Shown piece after piece: positions 1 to 8,634 of a stretch of DNA of 64,000 nucleotides (positions are counted from its first letter, which is position 1; each line of letters opens with the position of its first letter). Source of the stretch: Streptomyces sp. cg36 (GTDB lineage Bacteria > Actinomycetota > Actinomycetes > Streptomycetales > Streptomycetaceae); contig NZ_CP163520.1 of assembly GCF_041080675.1 (NCBI RefSeq), positions 2,976,001 through 3,040,000 of the forward strand. The letters run 5' to 3'. The notes beneath the pieces are model-generated. The model had not been told where the DNA came from and ran no database searches. It saw only the letters and a program-made list of their open reading frames with translations. Position numbers and translations under genes: made by a program.

Positions 1-226
1 CCATCGCCGACGCGCAGGCGCCCGGACCGCCGTTCCTGGCGGCTCCGGCCCGCGCCCCTTCGTCGGCGACGTGCCCGGCGACGGTGAACGCGTAGCCGGT
101 GAGCACCAGTTGCCAGATCGCGACGAGCGTCACCAGGATGATCGGGAGCATGCCGGTGAACTCCACCACGACCTGTCCCCGGTCCCGCCGGGCCGGGTCC
201 CGCAGCCCGCTCGTCCGGCTGTTCAT
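1..226 (-). CDS. TadE-like pilus assembly protein (3' part missing)
   Basis: The gene reads leftwards and runs off the window, so only about 75 N-terminal residues are visible. They begin MNSRTSGLRDPARRDRGQ and continue with VVVEFTGMLPIILVTLVAIW. That is the pattern of TadE/TadG-like pseudopilins: a short basic N-terminus, then a hydrophobic helix with a Glu near its start. Its ATG overlaps the stop of the TadZ-like gene (ATGA), so the two are translationally coupled. Role by family: minor pilin-like component of a Flp/Tad pilus or secretion apparatus in the membrane. The window edge hides the C-terminus, so TadE and TadG cannot be separated. Confidence 0.8.
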   Translation of the reverse strand, partial: MNSRTSGLRDPARRDRGQVVVEFTGMLPIILVTLVAIWQLVLTGYAFTVAGHVADEGARAGAARNGGPGACASAM

Positions 227-1458
227 CCGTGCCCCCGGCGGCGCAGGGCGAGGGCGCCCCGGCCGCTCCTGGCGGCGGCCCCTTCGGCCGCCTTGACCAG
301 GCCGAGCTCCCCGGCGAGGGTCCACAGCGCCTGCTTGACCGTGGACTTGGCGTCCAGGTCGTGCAGCCGCCCGGAGTCGACGACCGCCTGGAGCTCCTTG
401 AAGTGGGCGGGGACGGTGGTGCGGGTGACCCGGGTGCCGGTGACCTTCTGGACGATGGCGGGCTGGATCTCGGTGGCCCGGGTGTGCCGGTTGACGACGG
501 TGGTGGTCTCCTCGGCCTTGCGGATCTGGAGCCGGTCCCACATCCGTACGACCCGCTTGGCCGCCCTTACGGAGACCACGTCGGGGGTGGTGACGAGCAG
601 GGCGATGTCGGCCATCTCGACGGCGGCGGCGTTGGCGCCGTTCATCTGGGTGCCGCAGTCGGCGATCACCACCTCGTAGCGGTGCCGCAGGGCGGAGACG
701 ATCTGGCGGGCGGCGCGGTCGGTGACCTCCTCGGCCCGCTCGCCGTCGCCGGGGGCGAGCAGCAGGCCGACGCCGGTGGAGTGGGTGAACAGGGCGTCCT
801 GGAGGACCCGGGGCGAGATGTCGGTGATCGCGGCGAGGTCCGCGACGGAACGGCGGAACTGGACGTCGAGGTACGAGGCCACGTCCCCGGCCTGGAGGTC
901 CATGTCGACCAGGGCCGTGGTGCGGCCCGAGGCGCAGGCGGCGAGGGCGAGGGAGACGGCGGTGACGGTGGTGCCGACCCCGCCCTTGGCGCCGGTGACC
1001 GTCACGAACGTACCGCCGGGCCCGGTCGGCACCTCCGGGGTGCCGCCCAGGTGGCGGCGCACCCCCACCGACCACTGGGCCGCCGTCTGCACCCGGCTGA
1101 CCAGCTCCTCGTAGTGCAGCGGCAGGGTGACCAGGCCGCGCGCGCCGGAGTCCATGGCGGCGGCGAAGAGGCCGGGGCCCGCGTCGGAGGTGATGAGGAC
1201 GACGCCGACGGCGGGGAAGCGCAGGGCGACCTCGCGGACCAGGTCGAGCGCGGGGACGGGCCCGATGCGCTCGTGGACGAGGACCACTTCGGGCAGTTCG
1301 TCCAGGGAGTCCCCGGCGAGCCGGGCCAGGGTGTCCAGGAGCTGGGTGGAGTCGCCGACGGGCATCGCGGGCTCGGCGTCCGGGAGCTGGCTGAGCAGGG
1401 TGGTGACGGACCGGGCGGCGTCGGCGTCGCCGACGGCAGGGAGGATCCTGGTGGTCAT
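223..1458 (-). CDS. TadZ/CpaE-like MinD/ParA-family ATPase
   Basis: This 411-residue protein has an N-terminal receiver-like region (about 1-140; VVLVHERIGPVPALDLV) and then a MinD/ParA ATPase domain. The deviant Walker A is seen as VTGAKGGVGTTVTAVSLALA near residue 155. In Tad pilus systems TadZ/CpaE places the assembly machine at the pole. It lies 7 bp downstream of the CpaB-like gene and overlaps the TadE-like gene, so all three are one operon. A GTGAGG ribosome-binding site precedes the ATG. The C-terminal tail is Arg- and Gly-rich, as is common in streptomycete versions. Family is clear; exact cellular role is inferred. Confidence 0.85.
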   Translation of the reverse strand: MTTRILPAVGDADAARSVTTLLSQLPDAEPAMPVGDSTQLLDTLARLAGDSLDELPEVVLVHERIGPVPALDLVREVALRFPAVGVVLITSDAGPGLFAAAMDSGARGLVTLPLHYEELVSRVQTAAQWSVGVRRHLGGTPEVPTGPGGTFVTVTGAKGGVGTTVTAVSLALAACASGRTTALVDMDLQAGDVASYLDVQFRRSVADLAAITDISPRVLQDALFTHSTGVGLLLAPGDGERAEEVTDRAARQIVSALRHRYEVVIADCGTQMNGANAAAVEMADIALLVTTPDVVSVRAAKRVVRMWDRLQIRKAEETTTVVNRHTRATEIQPAIVQKVTGTRVTRTTVPAHFKELQAVVDSGRLHDLDAKSTVKQALWTLAGELGLVKAAEGAAARSGRGALALRRRGHG

Positions 1459-1465
1459 CCGAACC

Positions 1466-2170
1466 TCACTGGTCCTTTTCGAGGCGGTACGTGCGCTCGC
1501 CGGGCGGGATCGAGGGGGCGCCGCCGGGCGCCACGAGCGCGAGCCGCACGTGCTGGGCGAAGGACTCCGCGTAGGCGACGCGCTGGGCGTCGGCGGTGTT
1601 CAGGGCGAAGGTGATCGGAACGGCTTCGGTGGTCTTGTTGCGGTCGTCGCGGCCCGGGTCGAGCGGGGTGAGCCGGCCGACGTCCAGGACGCGGGCGCCG
1701 GAGACGATGATCTTCGACTGGGCGGTGTCGCCCTGCTTGGTGGCGGCGAAGGTGGCGAAGATGTTCACCGAGGAGCCCGGCTGGATCTTGCCGGCGACCC
1801 CGGTGGAGGCGTCGATCATGATCGCGATCTCCTGCTCCCCGCCGCGCAGTTCGGGGCGCTGGACGATCATGTCGCTCTGGAGCAGCGAACCGGCCCGGAG
1901 CGTGGTGACGGCGATCTTCCCCCGGATGGCGGCGAGGTCGGTGACGGCGTTGCCCGACAGCCAGCGTTTGGGCATCGAGGTCTTCTCGAACTGGCCGGGC
2001 TTCAGCTCCGTGTAGGGCTGGACGTCGTCCTTGACCCGGTACGCCGTCACCTCCGGGCCGACCTTCGCGTTGGCGTCGTGGATCACCGAGAGCACCCCGG
2101 CGAAGGCGCCGACCGCGCACAGGACCGAGACCAGGAGAAGGATGACGCCACGGCGCTGACGGGAGTTCAT
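1466..2170 (-). CDS. cpaB: CpaB/RcpC-like pilus protein with SAF domain
   Basis: The protein has 234 residues. An N-terminal transmembrane segment (RGVILLLVSVLCAVGAFAG, about residues 6-27) is followed by a SAF-type domain with AYRVKDDVQPYTELKPGQFE and then by a C-terminal region. CpaB/RcpC proteins sit in the cell envelope and are thought to stabilise the secretion channel or shaft of Flp pili. The ATG at 2170 was chosen because the hydrophobic anchor begins directly after it. It is the first of the closely spaced cpaB-tadZ-tadE genes, and a 68-bp gap separates it from the zinc-ribbon gene upstream. Confidence 0.85.
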   Translation of the reverse strand: MNSRQRRGVILLLVSVLCAVGAFAGVLSVIHDANAKVGPEVTAYRVKDDVQPYTELKPGQFEKTSMPKRWLSGNAVTDLAAIRGKIAVTTLRAGSLLQSDMIVQRPELRGGEQEIAIMIDASTGVAGKIQPGSSVNIFATFAATKQGDTAQSKIIVSGARVLDVGRLTPLDPGRDDRNKTTEAVPITFALNTADAQRVAYAESFAQHVRLALVAPGGAPSIPPGERTYRLEKDQ

Positions 2171-2238
2171 TGACCGTACGACCTCGTTCGGTGACGTGGG
2201 ACTGGGGCGGACAGGGCCACCGCGCGGGCGCGCGGCGG

Positions 2239-3123
2239 CTAGGAGGTGCCCCCGGCGGGGAGCCGGAGTTCGGGGCCGGGCACCGGGGAGGCGCAGAACC
2301 CGCAGCGGTCGCCGATGAGTTCCATGCCGCACCAGCGGCACGACTCCCGTCGCACCGAGGCGACCAGCTGGTAGAGCACGGACAGATCGGGCAGGTACGC
2401 GGCGAACTCGGTGAGCTTGGCGGTGCCCCACCACGGGGCCGAGTACCCCGGCAGCGGGCACTCCTGCACCCCGTTCACCTGCCAGAGCGCGGCGAGGGTC
2501 CCGGCGGCCCAGGAGCTCGTGGCACCGTCGCCCGCGACCACCAGATGGCAGGAGTAGTCGGGGCCCTCCAGCTCGCCCGTACCCACTCTGACCAGCTGCG
2601 GGACCGGATGCGCCAGCACCGCGAACTGGCTGCCGGGCAGCCAGGACCTGGCGTGCGTCTTCAGGGCCACCGGGACCCGGTCGAGCCGGGTGACCGAGTT
2701 GAGCACGGCTCCGGCGTGGATGTAGTGGGCGAGCAGCCGGGCGGCCGAGGCCAGCACCCCCGGGCTGAAGTCGCAGACGGACAACTGCCGCAACTGGCGC
2801 ACCAGGACGGCGAGGCCGAGCGGGGGCAGCGCGGAGGGGATCAGGGTGATCCGGTCGCTCTCCAGGATCGAGCGGACCGTGTGCAGGCGCCGCCGGTGGG
2901 CGTCGGGCAGCGAGTCGGGGTAGAGGGCGACGACGTGGCCGTGCTGCTCCAGGAGCCGGTGGGTCTCGCCGAGGGCGGCGTCGAGCGACTGCTCGTCCGG
3001 GGAGGCGAGCACCGCCGCCGGGGGGTAGGGCTCCGACCCGGCCGGACCCGGCCGGGAGTTCGGGGAACCTTCGATGGCTGGTAACAACAGGTCCGCGTTG
3101 GTGACGGCTATCGCAGTTGGCAC
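2239..3123 (-). CDS. hypothetical protein with C-terminal zinc ribbon
   Basis: I do not recognise this 294-residue family. The chosen GTG start gives MPTAIAVTNADLLLPAIEG and has a purine-rich GGGGAC upstream; an in-frame extension further upstream would cross the chitinase promoter. The body is mixed alpha/beta with no membrane segment. The C-terminus holds CRWCGMELIGDRCGFC, a CxxC-x9-CxxC zinc-ribbon pair. It is the first gene of the leftward group that continues into cpaB-tadZ-tadE, so a link to Tad pilus assembly or its regulation is plausible but is inferred only from position. Confidence 0.65.
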   Translation of the reverse strand: MPTAIAVTNADLLLPAIEGSPNSRPGPAGSEPYPPAAVLASPDEQSLDAALGETHRLLEQHGHVVALYPDSLPDAHRRRLHTVRSILESDRITLIPSALPPLGLAVLVRQLRQLSVCDFSPGVLASAARLLAHYIHAGAVLNSVTRLDRVPVALKTHARSWLPGSQFAVLAHPVPQLVRVGTGELEGPDYSCHLVVAGDGATSSWAAGTLAALWQVNGVQECPLPGYSAPWWGTAKLTEFAAYLPDLSVLYQLVASVRRESCRWCGMELIGDRCGFCASPVPGPELRLPAGGTS

Positions 3124-3266
3124 ATCAAGTCCCCGTTCGCTCCGGGCCGCAGAGCCCCCGCCACAGCAGCTGATCACCGCGTTCCCCTTGTGCACCAGCA
3201 CTGTATCCACGACATCGCTGCGGGTGAACACCCTTCTCTTTTCTGTGACTCCCCGGGAGTTGCCAG

Positions 3267-3297
3267 AGGTCTTGACAACCAGATTGGTCTGGACCAA
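3267..3297. promoter_or_regulatory. DasR-type (dre) operator upstream of chitinase
   Basis: At 3284-3297 lies TTGGTC-TG-GACCAA, a perfect 6-bp inverted repeat. It matches the published Streptomyces DasR-responsive element core TGGTCTAGACCA except at the centre. A weaker direct copy, AGGTCTTGACAA, lies at 3267-3278 (9 of 12 positions match). This resembles the paired 12-bp direct repeats known at streptomycete chitinase promoters. A TTGACA (3272-3277) that could be a -35 element overlaps the weaker copy. The site is about 65 bp before the chitinase start. DasR repression relieved by glucosamine-6-phosphate is known for such sites; here it is inferred. Confidence 0.75.
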
Positions 3298-3360
3298 CTT
3301 GTACGCACAGCGCGCGCCACTTCCCCACCGACCTCCCCACTCCCCCACCGGAGGCAGCAA

Positions 3361-5052
3361 GTGAAACGAGCAAGCGGCAGAGTCGGCCTGGCCGTGGCCG
3401 CGGCCGGCGCCCTGTCCATAGCCGGGCTCACCGGCACCGCGCACGCCGCCGACGTCAACAACGCCAAGAACGCGGGCTTCGAGTCGGGCCTGGCCAACTG
3501 GAGTTGTACGGCGGGGAGCGGCGCCACCGTCTCCTCCCCCGTGCACGGCGGGACCGCCGCCCTGAAGGCGTCCCCGTCCGGCTCCGACACCGGCCAGTGC
3601 AGCCAGACCGTCGCGGTGAAGCCCAACTCGACGTACACCCTGAGCTCCTGGGTGCAGGGGTCGTACGTTTACCTGGGCGCCTCCGGCACCGGCACCAGCG
3701 ACGTCTCCACCTGGACGCCGGGCACCGGCGGCGGCTGGAACCAGCTGACGACCACCTTCAAGACCGGCGCGTCCACCACCTCGGTGCAGATCTACACCCA
3801 CGGCTGGTACGGCCAGCCCGCCTACTACGCCGACGACGTCTCGGTCTTCGGCCCCGACGGCGGCGGGGGCGGCGACCCGGCCCCGACGGTCCCGGCGGCC
3901 CCGGGCGGCCTCGCGGCCGGCACGGCCACCTCCTCCTCGGTGGACCTGTCCTGGGGCGCGGTCTCCAACGCGACCGGCTACAACGTCTACCGCGACGGCG
4001 CCAAGGTGCAGTCGGTGACCGGCAGTTCGGCGACCGTGACCGGGCTGAGCGCGTCGACCTCGTACCAGTTCCAGGTGACCGCCACCAACGCCGCCGGGGA
4101 GTCCCCCAAGTCGGCGGCCGTGAGCGCCACGACCTCCCCGACGGGCACCCCGGGCGGCGGCGGGAACGTGCCCAAGCACGCGGTGACCGGGTACTGGCAG
4201 AACTTCAACAACGGCGCGACCGTGCAGAAGATCAGCGACGTGCCCGCCAACTACGACATCATCGCGGTCTCCTTCGCCGACGCCACCGGCACGCCGGGCG
4301 GGGTGACCTTCAACCTCGACACCAACGGCCTCGGCGGCTACACCGTCGACCAGTTCAAGGCGGACATCGCCGCCAAGCACGCGGCCGGCAAGTCGGTGAT
4401 CATCTCCATCGGCGGCCAGAACGGCACGGTGTCCATCAACGACTCCACCTCGGCGAACAACTTCGCCAACTCGGTGTACTCGCTGATGCAGACCTACGGC
4501 TTCGACGGCGTCGACATCGACCTGGAGAACGGCCTCAACTCGACGTACATGACGCAGGCGCTGCGCTCGCTGTCCCAGAAGGCGGGCAGCAAGCTCGTCA
4601 TCACGATGGCGCCGCAGACCATCGACATGCAGTCGACGTCGGGCGAGTACTTCAAGACGGCGCTCAACATCAAGGACATCCTGACCGTCGTCAACATGCA
4701 GTACTACAACAGCGGTTCGATGCTGGGATGCGACGGCAAGGTGTACTCGCAGGGCTCGGTGGACTTCCTCACCGCGCTCGCCTGCATACAGCTCCAGGGC
4801 GGTCTCGACCCGTCCCAGGTGGGCCTCGGCCTGCCCGCCTCGACCAGCGGCGCGGGCAGCGGCTACGTCTCCCCGTCGGTGGTGAACGCCGCCCTGGACT
4901 GCCTGACCGCGGGCACCAACTGCGGCTCGTTCAAGCCCTCGCGCACCTGGCCGGGGCTGCGGGGCGCGATGACCTGGTCGACCAACTGGGACGCCAGGTC
5001 CGGCAACGCCTGGTCGAACGCGGTCGCCCCGCACGTCCACGCCCTCCCGTAA
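3361..5052 (+). CDS. secreted GH18 chitinase with CBM and FnIII domains
   Basis: The enzyme hydrolyses beta-1,4-GlcNAc links in chitin outside the cell. Its 563 residues begin with a Sec signal peptide cleaved after about AHA (residue 30). A carbohydrate-binding beta-sandwich (about 31-165), a fibronectin type III domain (about 180-262) and a GH18 catalytic barrel (about 275-563) follow. The DxxDxDxE signature is FDGVDIDLE (381-389), with Glu389 as the acid/base. The GTG start follows GGAGG. Linkers are Gly/Pro-rich. Upstream is a DasR-type operator, so it should be induced with the chitin/GlcNAc regulon. A strong hairpin follows the stop. Confidence 0.93.
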   Translation: MKRASGRVGLAVAAAGALSIAGLTGTAHAADVNNAKNAGFESGLANWSCTAGSGATVSSPVHGGTAALKASPSGSDTGQCSQTVAVKPNSTYTLSSWVQGSYVYLGASGTGTSDVSTWTPGTGGGWNQLTTTFKTGASTTSVQIYTHGWYGQPAYYADDVSVFGPDGGGGGDPAPTVPAAPGGLAAGTATSSSVDLSWGAVSNATGYNVYRDGAKVQSVTGSSATVTGLSASTSYQFQVTATNAAGESPKSAAVSATTSPTGTPGGGGNVPKHAVTGYWQNFNNGATVQKISDVPANYDIIAVSFADATGTPGGVTFNLDTNGLGGYTVDQFKADIAAKHAAGKSVIISIGGQNGTVSINDSTSANNFANSVYSLMQTYGFDGVDIDLENGLNSTYMTQALRSLSQKAGSKLVITMAPQTIDMQSTSGEYFKTALNIKDILTVVNMQYYNSGSMLGCDGKVYSQGSVDFLTALACIQLQGGLDPSQVGLGLPASTSGAGSGYVSPSVVNAALDCLTAGTNCGSFKPSRTWPGLRGAMTWSTNWDARSGNAWSNAVAPHVHALP

Positions 5053-5067
5053 CCCCCGCACGCACCG

Positions 5068-5101
5068 GCTCCCCGCACCCCCGTCGAGGGGTGCGGGGAG
5101 C
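5068..5101 (+). terminator. hairpin terminator after chitinase
   Basis: A perfect 14-bp stem (5068-5081 paired with 5088-5101, left arm GCTCCCCGCACCCC) with a 6-base loop starts 16 bases after the chitinase stop. There is no T-tract, as is usual in Streptomyces. The leftward protease gene ends just beyond it, so it may act on both convergent genes. Confidence 0.8.
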
Positions 5102-5166
5102 TCCGCGCGGCACGGGCGGGTCCGTCACGGGCCGGACGCCACGGCCCGGACGTCACCGCGCGGGCG

Positions 5167-6015
5167 TCACGGCTTGGGCAGCGTGCAGCCCGGTCGGCTC
5201 AGGTCGAACTTGTTGCCGGTGCCTATGCACGGCACGATCGTGTAGGTCTCCTGGGCGTAATTGATCTTGTAGTGGACGGTGACGTTGCCGTTCTGGTCCA
5301 CCTCGCACGGGTTGTTCTCGGTGCAGCGCTGGCCGTCCTCGTTGCCCGTGTTGTTCACGGCCACGACCTTGCCGGTGGTCGTGTCGATGACCGGGGAGCC
5401 GGAGGTGCCCCCGATGGTCTGGCAGGCGGAGGTGTAGCGGACCGAGTCCTTCCAGGTCCAGTCGCCCTCCTTGAGCCGGTAGACGAACCCGTCGACGTTG
5501 CAGCTGTAGGTCCGCTTCCAGTAGCCGGAGACCACCTTGATCGCCGTCCCGGCGGTCGGGTGCTGGTCGTTGAGGGTGAGCGCGGCGATCCCGTACTGGC
5601 TCTGGATCTGCGCGTACGTCTTGTTCAGCTCGTACACCGAGATGTCGGTGTCGGTCATCGTGGCGTACGAGACCTTGGTGGCCCGCAGCGTGGCGACCTT
5701 GCTCGCCGAGCCGTTGAGCAGCGAGAACGTACGGGAGGAGGGCTGGTCGGTGATGACCTCGCCCGCCGCCGGGAAGCCGGTCTCCAGGCAGTGGCCGTTG
5801 GAGAGGACCAGGGCCGGGTCGTCGGGCTGCGAGTTGGGCGTGCGGATCAGCGAGCCGGAACAGTTGCTGAGCGCCACCGTGCCGGCGAAGTTGACCGCCT
5901 TGACGGCAGGCGCGGCCTTGGCCGCGGGCTCCTTGGCCTGGGACGCCAGGGCCGGGGCGGCGGCGGCTCCCACCAGGGTGAGCGAGAGCAGCGCGCCGAC
6001 GAGAGGCTTGTTCAT
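5167..6015 (-). CDS. secreted trypsin-like serine protease
   Basis: This 282-residue protein has a signal peptide (MNKPLVGALLSLTLVGAAAA, cleavage near ALAS). A chymotrypsin-fold S1 domain follows, with the catalytic His in LSNGHCLE, Asp in TDTDISVYEL and Ser in GGTSGSPVID. Cysteines near the His, in YSCNVDG/TSACQ, and near the C-terminus (VPCIG, PGCTLPKP) suggest disulfides. It resembles V8/glutamyl-endopeptidase-like secreted proteases of Streptomyces. The ATG at 6015 gives a proper signal peptide and has AGGGGAA upstream. It converges on the chitinase gene. Natural substrate unknown. Confidence 0.88.
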   Translation of the reverse strand: MNKPLVGALLSLTLVGAAAAPALASQAKEPAAKAAPAVKAVNFAGTVALSNCSGSLIRTPNSQPDDPALVLSNGHCLETGFPAAGEVITDQPSSRTFSLLNGSASKVATLRATKVSYATMTDTDISVYELNKTYAQIQSQYGIAALTLNDQHPTAGTAIKVVSGYWKRTYSCNVDGFVYRLKEGDWTWKDSVRYTSACQTIGGTSGSPVIDTTTGKVVAVNNTGNEDGQRCTENNPCEVDQNGNVTVHYKINYAQETYTIVPCIGTGNKFDLSRPGCTLPKP

Positions 6016-6182
6016 GTGGGGGTTCCCCTCTGCAGGGATCCAGGAGTGGGTTCCTGGATTTGTCATGCGCATTGTTGGGTGCGCCAACCCCCTTGAGCAA
6101 CAGTCGAGTTCAAGCCAGACCGGCCGGTTGCCCGGCCCTGTCGTGACTCGTCCCCGTACGCCCCACGGTCCCCGTACGCCCC

Positions 6183-6222
6183 TCAGTCCTCCATGAACAC
6201 GGTCAGTCCTCCATGAACACGA
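6183..6222. repeat. 20-bp tandem duplication over a stop codon
   Basis: Two adjacent 20-bp copies (6183-6202 and 6203-6222) differ at one base and each begins tcagtcctccatgaacac. The second copy contains the stop codon and last codons of the AAA+ ATPase gene, so the final MED codons are repeated just downstream in another frame. It looks like a recent slippage event. It does not change the predicted protein. Confidence 0.85.
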
Positions 6223-7768
6223 TCCGGCGGGCCGGGGTCGCCGCGCCCGGACCGGCGGTCGCCGTGGTGCGGCCCGCCGCCACCGCCCGCTCCCGGCCCC
6301 AGGCGCGGATCTCCTCGATCTGCTCCGGGTTGTTGCGGCTCAGCGGAATGGTGTTGGCGAAGGTGTCCAGGACGAACGAGGGCCGCAGCGCCTCCGCCCC
6401 GCCGCCCAGGTACACCTCGGCGCCCACGTCGTGCAGCGCGCCCTCGATGTCGGAGCCCGCGAACCCCTCGGACAGGTCCACCAGCCGCGCCAGCTGGTCC
6501 GGGTCCGGCTCGGCCTTCACATAGCGGCGGTAGTAGAGCTGGATGATCTCCTTGCGGTCCTGCGCGTCGGGCAGGTCCACGAAGAACAGCTCGTCGAAGC
6601 GGCCCTTGCGCAGCAGCTCCGGCGGCAGGCTGCGCACGTCGTTGGCGGTGGCCACCACGAACGCCCGCGAGCGCGACTCCTGGAGCCAGAACAGGAACTG
6701 GCCGATGATCCGCTGCGGCACGCCCGTGCCGTCGTCCCGGCCCGCGAGCCCCTTCTCGATCTCGTCGATCCACAGCACACAGGGCGCCACCCGGTCGGCG
6801 GTCTCCAGCGCCTCCCGGAACCGGCCCTCGGACTCGCCCAGGTACTTGCCGTGGATGGAGCCCATGTCCAGCCGGTAGAGCGGCAGTTGCCACTCGGCGG
6901 CGATCGCCTTGGCCGACAGCGACTTGCCGCAGCCCGGCACGCCGACCAGCAGCACCCCGCGCGGCGGCCGGATCTCCGTGTTGCGCAGGTCCGCGCGCAT
7001 CAGCTGGTGCTTGCGCTGGAGCCACTCGCGCAGATTGGTCAGCCCGCCGACCGTGTAGTCGGCGTCCTTGAGCCGCACCTTCTCCAGGCCGGTCAGATCG
7101 CTGAAGATGCGGTCCTTGGACTGGGCGAGCGCGGTGACGTCGTCCTTCTCCACGGCGCCCTTGGCGGCGACGGTCGCCATCAGGTTCACCGCCTCCGCCT
7201 CGGTGACCCCGAGGAGCGTCTCGGCGGCCCGCCGGGCGTCGTCCTCGGACCAGGCGATCGGGATGATTCCCTGGTGGTCGGTGAGGAACCCGGCGAGCAC
7301 CCCGTACATCTCGTCCGCGTCCGGCAGGTCCAGCTGGAGGCTCATGCCGAGCCGCTGCAGGCCGCTCCACACCGGGGTGTCGGTGAGCAGGATGATCGAG
7401 CCGGAGTTGTTGCCCGCGAGGCGGGCGATCTCGGCGATGTGCCGGGTGAGCGGGGTGTCCCCCTCCAGGTCGTCCGGGTCGACCAGGATCAGCGTGGCGT
7501 TGGGGCGGGCGGCGAACTGGGTGGCCGCGTACTCCATGGCCCCGGTCAGCGAGCGGTCCTCCTGGAGGTGCGCGTTGGTGCGCAGGTCGCGCAGCCCGGT
7601 GGCGCGGGTGTAGATCCAGAACGGCATGCTGCTGCGCCGGGGGTGCGTCGCCACCTCCCGCACCAGCCGCAGCGCCCGCTGCTGCTCGATGGTGCGCATG
7701 CCGATGACCGGCACCCGGGCGGAGATGTAGCTGTCGAGGTCGCGATGGCTCTCGGCGTAGTTGGGCAT
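6203..7768 (-). CDS. Ycf46-like AAA+ ATPase
   Basis: The protein has 521 residues. The N-terminal part (about 1-235, MPNYAESHRDLDSYISARVP) resembles the degenerate ATPase-like first half of Ycf46-type proteins. The AAA+ domain follows with Walker A GVPGCGKS (276-283), Walker B VLWIDEIEKG (331-340) and a sensor segment VVATANDVRSLPPELLRKGRFD. AAA+ proteins of this class remodel proteins, probably as a hexamer; the substrate is unknown. It is the last gene of a five-gene leftward operon with a coiled-coil membrane protein. The ATG follows GGAGAAGT. It borders a caspase/CHAT/RES/macro cluster, suggesting a stress or conflict role (inference). Confidence 0.85.
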   Translation of the reverse strand: MPNYAESHRDLDSYISARVPVIGMRTIEQQRALRLVREVATHPRRSSMPFWIYTRATGLRDLRTNAHLQEDRSLTGAMEYAATQFAARPNATLILVDPDDLEGDTPLTRHIAEIARLAGNNSGSIILLTDTPVWSGLQRLGMSLQLDLPDADEMYGVLAGFLTDHQGIIPIAWSEDDARRAAETLLGVTEAEAVNLMATVAAKGAVEKDDVTALAQSKDRIFSDLTGLEKVRLKDADYTVGGLTNLREWLQRKHQLMRADLRNTEIRPPRGVLLVGVPGCGKSLSAKAIAAEWQLPLYRLDMGSIHGKYLGESEGRFREALETADRVAPCVLWIDEIEKGLAGRDDGTGVPQRIIGQFLFWLQESRSRAFVVATANDVRSLPPELLRKGRFDELFFVDLPDAQDRKEIIQLYYRRYVKAEPDPDQLARLVDLSEGFAGSDIEGALHDVGAEVYLGGGAEALRPSFVLDTFANTIPLSRNNPEQIEEIRAWGRERAVAAGRTTATAGPGAATPARRIVFMED

Positions 7769-7843
7769 GCGGGGACTTCTCCGGTCGGATCGGTTGCGTG
7801 GTCGTACGGGGTGGTCGTACGGGGCCGGGCCCGGCGGGCGGGG

Positions 7844-8425
7844 TCAGTCGGTGATGATCCGGCGGCGCGGCGCCGCCGTCGGGTCGTACGCCCACGGGTC
7901 CGGGGCGGGCGCCACCGGCGCCCCCTCCTTCGGGCCGGCGCCGGGTGCGGCGCCGCCGGTGAGCGGGTTGTCGCGCAGGGTGCGGCGGCGCGCCTCGATC
8001 CAGCGCGGGTCGGCGCCGGTGCGGGCGAGCCGGTCCAGCTGGCCCTCCAGCTGCCGGGTCAGGTCCGCGACCTGGCCGTCGACCGCCTGGAGCAGCCGGG
8101 TGCGCAGCTCGGGCGTGAGCGAGGGGTGCCCGGCGAGCTCGCGGACCGCCCGCAGCCCGGACCGGGCCTGGACCAGGGCGCGGGCGGCGGCGAACTCGTC
8201 CGCCTCCGCCGACAGCGCCCGCACCAGCGCGTCCGCCCAGTCCTGGAGCCGCCGGCCGAGCGCCGTGGTCAGCTGGTTGGTGAGCCGCACCCAGGTGTCC
8301 TGGTGGTAGTCGTCGCGGCCGAGCGGGGGCAGGGCGAGCCCGGCGACGCTCTCGCCGCGCGCCCAGCGCCCCAGGTAGTCGGTCCACGCCTGGTAGGTGC
8401 CGCCGTGCCCCCACATCCCGCTCAC
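7844..8425 (-). CDS. hypothetical helical protein in AAA+ operon
   Basis: I do not recognise this 193-residue protein, which begins MSGMWGHGGTYQAWTDYLGR. It is mostly alpha-helical, with long amphipathic stretches such as LTRQLEGQLDRLARTGADPR, and has a flexible Gly/Ala/Pro-rich segment near residues 155-175. There is no signal peptide or membrane helix. Its start overlaps the stop of the upstream 70-residue ORF by 4 bp and the AAA+ gene follows after 75 bp. Membership of the operon suggests it is a partner or adaptor of the ATPase (inference). Confidence 0.7.
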   Translation of the reverse strand: MSGMWGHGGTYQAWTDYLGRWARGESVAGLALPPLGRDDYHQDTWVRLTNQLTTALGRRLQDWADALVRALSAEADEFAAARALVQARSGLRAVRELAGHPSLTPELRTRLLQAVDGQVADLTRQLEGQLDRLARTGADPRWIEARRRTLRDNPLTGGAAPGAGPKEGAPVAPAPDPWAYDPTAAPRRRIITD

Positions 8426-8634
8426 CGCCCGCCGGGCGCGCCGTCGCGCGGGCGGCGCACCAGCGTCTCGCCGGGCGGCAGCGGGGACCAGGCGGGCAGG
8501 CCGTCGACGACCCGGCGCAGCCGGGTGGTGACGCGCTCGCCGGGCTTGGCGGCGGTGGCCGCCCAGGGCGAGGCGGCGGGCGCGGCGGGCGGGCGGCCGG
8601 GCGGAGGCGGCGGGGTCTGGTGCGGGACGGTCAT
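8422..8634 (-). CDS. small proline-rich protein in AAA+ operon
   Basis: This 70-residue protein starts MTVPHQTPPPPPGRPPAAPA, a polyproline N-terminus. It continues into a basic segment with VTTRLRRVVDGLPAWSPLPP. It overlaps both neighbours through ATGA junctions (8631-8634 and 8422-8425), which strongly supports translation despite its small size. No family is recognised. The polyproline part could bind a partner of the operon (speculative). Confidence 0.65.
   Translation of the reverse strand: MTVPHQTPPPPPGRPPAAPAASPWAATAAKPGERVTTRLRRVVDGLPAWSPLPPGETLVRRPRDGAPGGR

Noticed and set aside
2239..5061. 940-residue leftward frame covering the chitinase
   Set aside because: Only its last 294 codons are a real gene. 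The rest is antisense to the chitinase with Arg/Gly/Val-rich shadow composition.
6203..8414. Alternative 743-residue leftward frame through the AAA+ region
   Set aside because: Arg/Gly/Pro-rich shadow; the in-frame Walker motifs belong to the 521-residue protein.
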